Positions 63,329-64,000 of a DNA stretch of 64,000 nucleotides are shown piece by piece. Position 1 is the stretch's first letter. Each line of letters opens with the position of its first letter. Origin of the DNA: Sphingobacterium sp. N143 (GTDB taxonomy: Bacteria; Bacteroidota; Bacteroidia; Sphingobacteriales; Sphingobacteriaceae); assembly GCF_030325625.1 (NCBI RefSeq), contig NZ_JACAIS010000002.1, positions 457,913 through 521,912 on the forward strand, in the 5' to 3' direction. The position numbers were made by a program, and so were the translations under genes. A model generated the notes under the pieces. The model saw only the letters and a program-made list of their open reading frames with translations. It had not been told where the DNA came from and made no database searches.

Positions 63329-64000
63329 TTATTTGATTTTTTCAGCGATATAAGGACTTTCGTTGCTCAGACGATCGATCGCTTTTACTGCAATGTACTG
63401 CAATTTTTTATTATTCAATGCCGTTGGAACATCTTTTGTTGTCACACCGGGCTCCAATATTTCATATTGCCACTCACCACCATAATTTAAATAGAGCACC
63501 CATTTGGCAACCTGATCAATCTGTTGGTGCTGCCATTTTAAAAATACATTATTGCCTTGTGGGGTCAGTAACAGCGTAGGTTTCAGTAAAGGGTTTGCAT
63601 TCAGCCAGGGTGTTGTAGGCACGAGGGCTTTGGAGCGGTAAGGGCCATTCGCAAGCGCCTGGGTCATCGCCGGATTTTTCGTTAATCCAGCCAAGCTCCA
63701 GTGGATCACTCCATCGCGGTTGTCTGGCAGAATACTGCGCGCGGCCGCTACCTGATTGACAATTTCCTGGACATATTCAGGGCTACGCTTTCCAACCGTA
63801 TTGATACCCGGCCAAAGGTGACGTCCCATGGTATTTTCGCTTTCCCACCACTTCAACAAAGCCGTATAACTTTGTCGGGCAGGCTGAATAGGCCAATAGA
63901 GCTGCGGAGCAAAATAATCCACCCAGCCCTTATTCAACCAAAGTTTGGCATCGGCATAGAGCATATCGTATTGGCTCGATCCCTGGATCCCTGCCGGAAA
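63329..64000 (-). CDS. GHL10-family (DUF187) glycosidase, YddW/DigH-like, C-terminal part
   Basis: The frame is open to the last base (in-frame FPAGIQGSSQYD precedes the first visible Met), so this is the last 223 residues of a longer gene. The sequence WLNKGWVDYFAPQLYWPI and the later DGVIHWSLAGL belong to the barrel of the GHL10 family. About 80 C-terminal residues form a fibronectin-like domain. E. coli DigH (YddW) of this family acts on denuded peptidoglycan glycans, which fits the neighbouring amidase and NamZ. The N-terminal part and catalytic residues lie outside the window. Confidence 0.85.
   Translation of the reverse strand, partial: FPAGIQGSSQYDMLYADAKLWLNKGWVDYFAPQLYWPIQPARQSYTALLKWWESENTMGRHLWPGINTVGKRSPEYVQEIVNQVAAARSILPDNRDGVIHWSLAGLTKNPAMTQALANGPYRSKALVPTTPWLNANPLLKPTLLLTPQGNNVFLKWQHQQIDQVAKWVLYLNYGGEWQYEILEPGVTTKDVPTALNNKKLQYIAVKAIDRLSNESPYIAEKIK

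Noticed and set aside
1..64000. CRISPR arrays, insertion sequences, integrases, phage genes and rRNA operons
   Set aside because: No regularly spaced repeats, transposase or integrase motifs, phage structural genes or rRNA sequence were recognised. The only tandem repeats are the valine tRNA genes.

Overview
The window is about 64 kb of chromosome from a Bacteroidota species. Several things point to Sphingobacteriaceae, most likely Sphingobacterium (an inference, not tested): moderate-to-low GC, two SusC/SusD pairs, clade-typical families (DUF4271, DUF5683, DUF2911, Porin_10, DUF5684-type signal peptidase), promoters of the TTTG / TAnnTTTG type, and few purine-rich ribosome binding sites. I see no insertion sequence, phage, integrase or CRISPR array.

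Layout. 1-3.3 kb: the end of a probable PD-(D/E)XK nuclease, a JmjC-like cupin, hemD and a DUF4271 membrane protein. 3.4-10.6 kb: housekeeping genes (tag, hpt, an AsmA-like/GT51 peptidoglycan transglycosylase, Mrp, exonuclease III, a cyclophilin and a small partner, a low-molecular-weight tyrosine phosphatase). 10.9-24.2 kb: an HtrA protease, dapF, a SNF2-type helicase, an AraC regulator divergent from an EmrAB-like pump, gltX, an orphan histidine kinase with DinB and hotdog proteins. 24.5-34.4 kb: a sugar MFS transporter, DUF2911 protein, cdaA, pdxJ, the block parA-parB-DUF5683-dapB-lepB, and an FMN reductase. 34.6-41.6 kb: an M16 protease, a PagL-like outer-membrane deacylase, four valine tRNA genes, a Porin_10 protein. 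41.6-64 kb: punA, then a long minus-strand region that looks like a peptidoglycan salvage locus.

The salvage region reads, in transcription order: a GHL10 glycosidase (entering from outside the window), a hotdog thioesterase, SusC2-SusD2, an Amidase_2 enzyme, a NamZ/DUF1343 exo-muramidase, SusC1-SusD1, a metallophosphoesterase/PQQ-propeller protein, a GH9 enzyme plus polysaccharide deacetylase, MurQ, and a sodium:solute symporter. The inferred route is cleavage of glycan and peptide at the surface and in the periplasm, uptake of MurNAc by the symporter, and entry into central metabolism through MurQ. No MurNAc kinase is visible.

The most notable single observation is at 45561-45567. The GH9 reading frame stops at TAG directly after the heptamer A AAA AAG, and the deacetylase continues in the -1 frame, with a strong hairpin downstream. 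It is either a programmed -1 frameshift that makes an approximately 840-residue two-domain enzyme, or an indel in a six-A run that splits a normally fused gene. A second theme is a recurring promoter (TTG-type -33 box, exactly 20 bases, TAnnTTTG -7 box) in front of several genes, nearly identical over about 35 bases for two of them.
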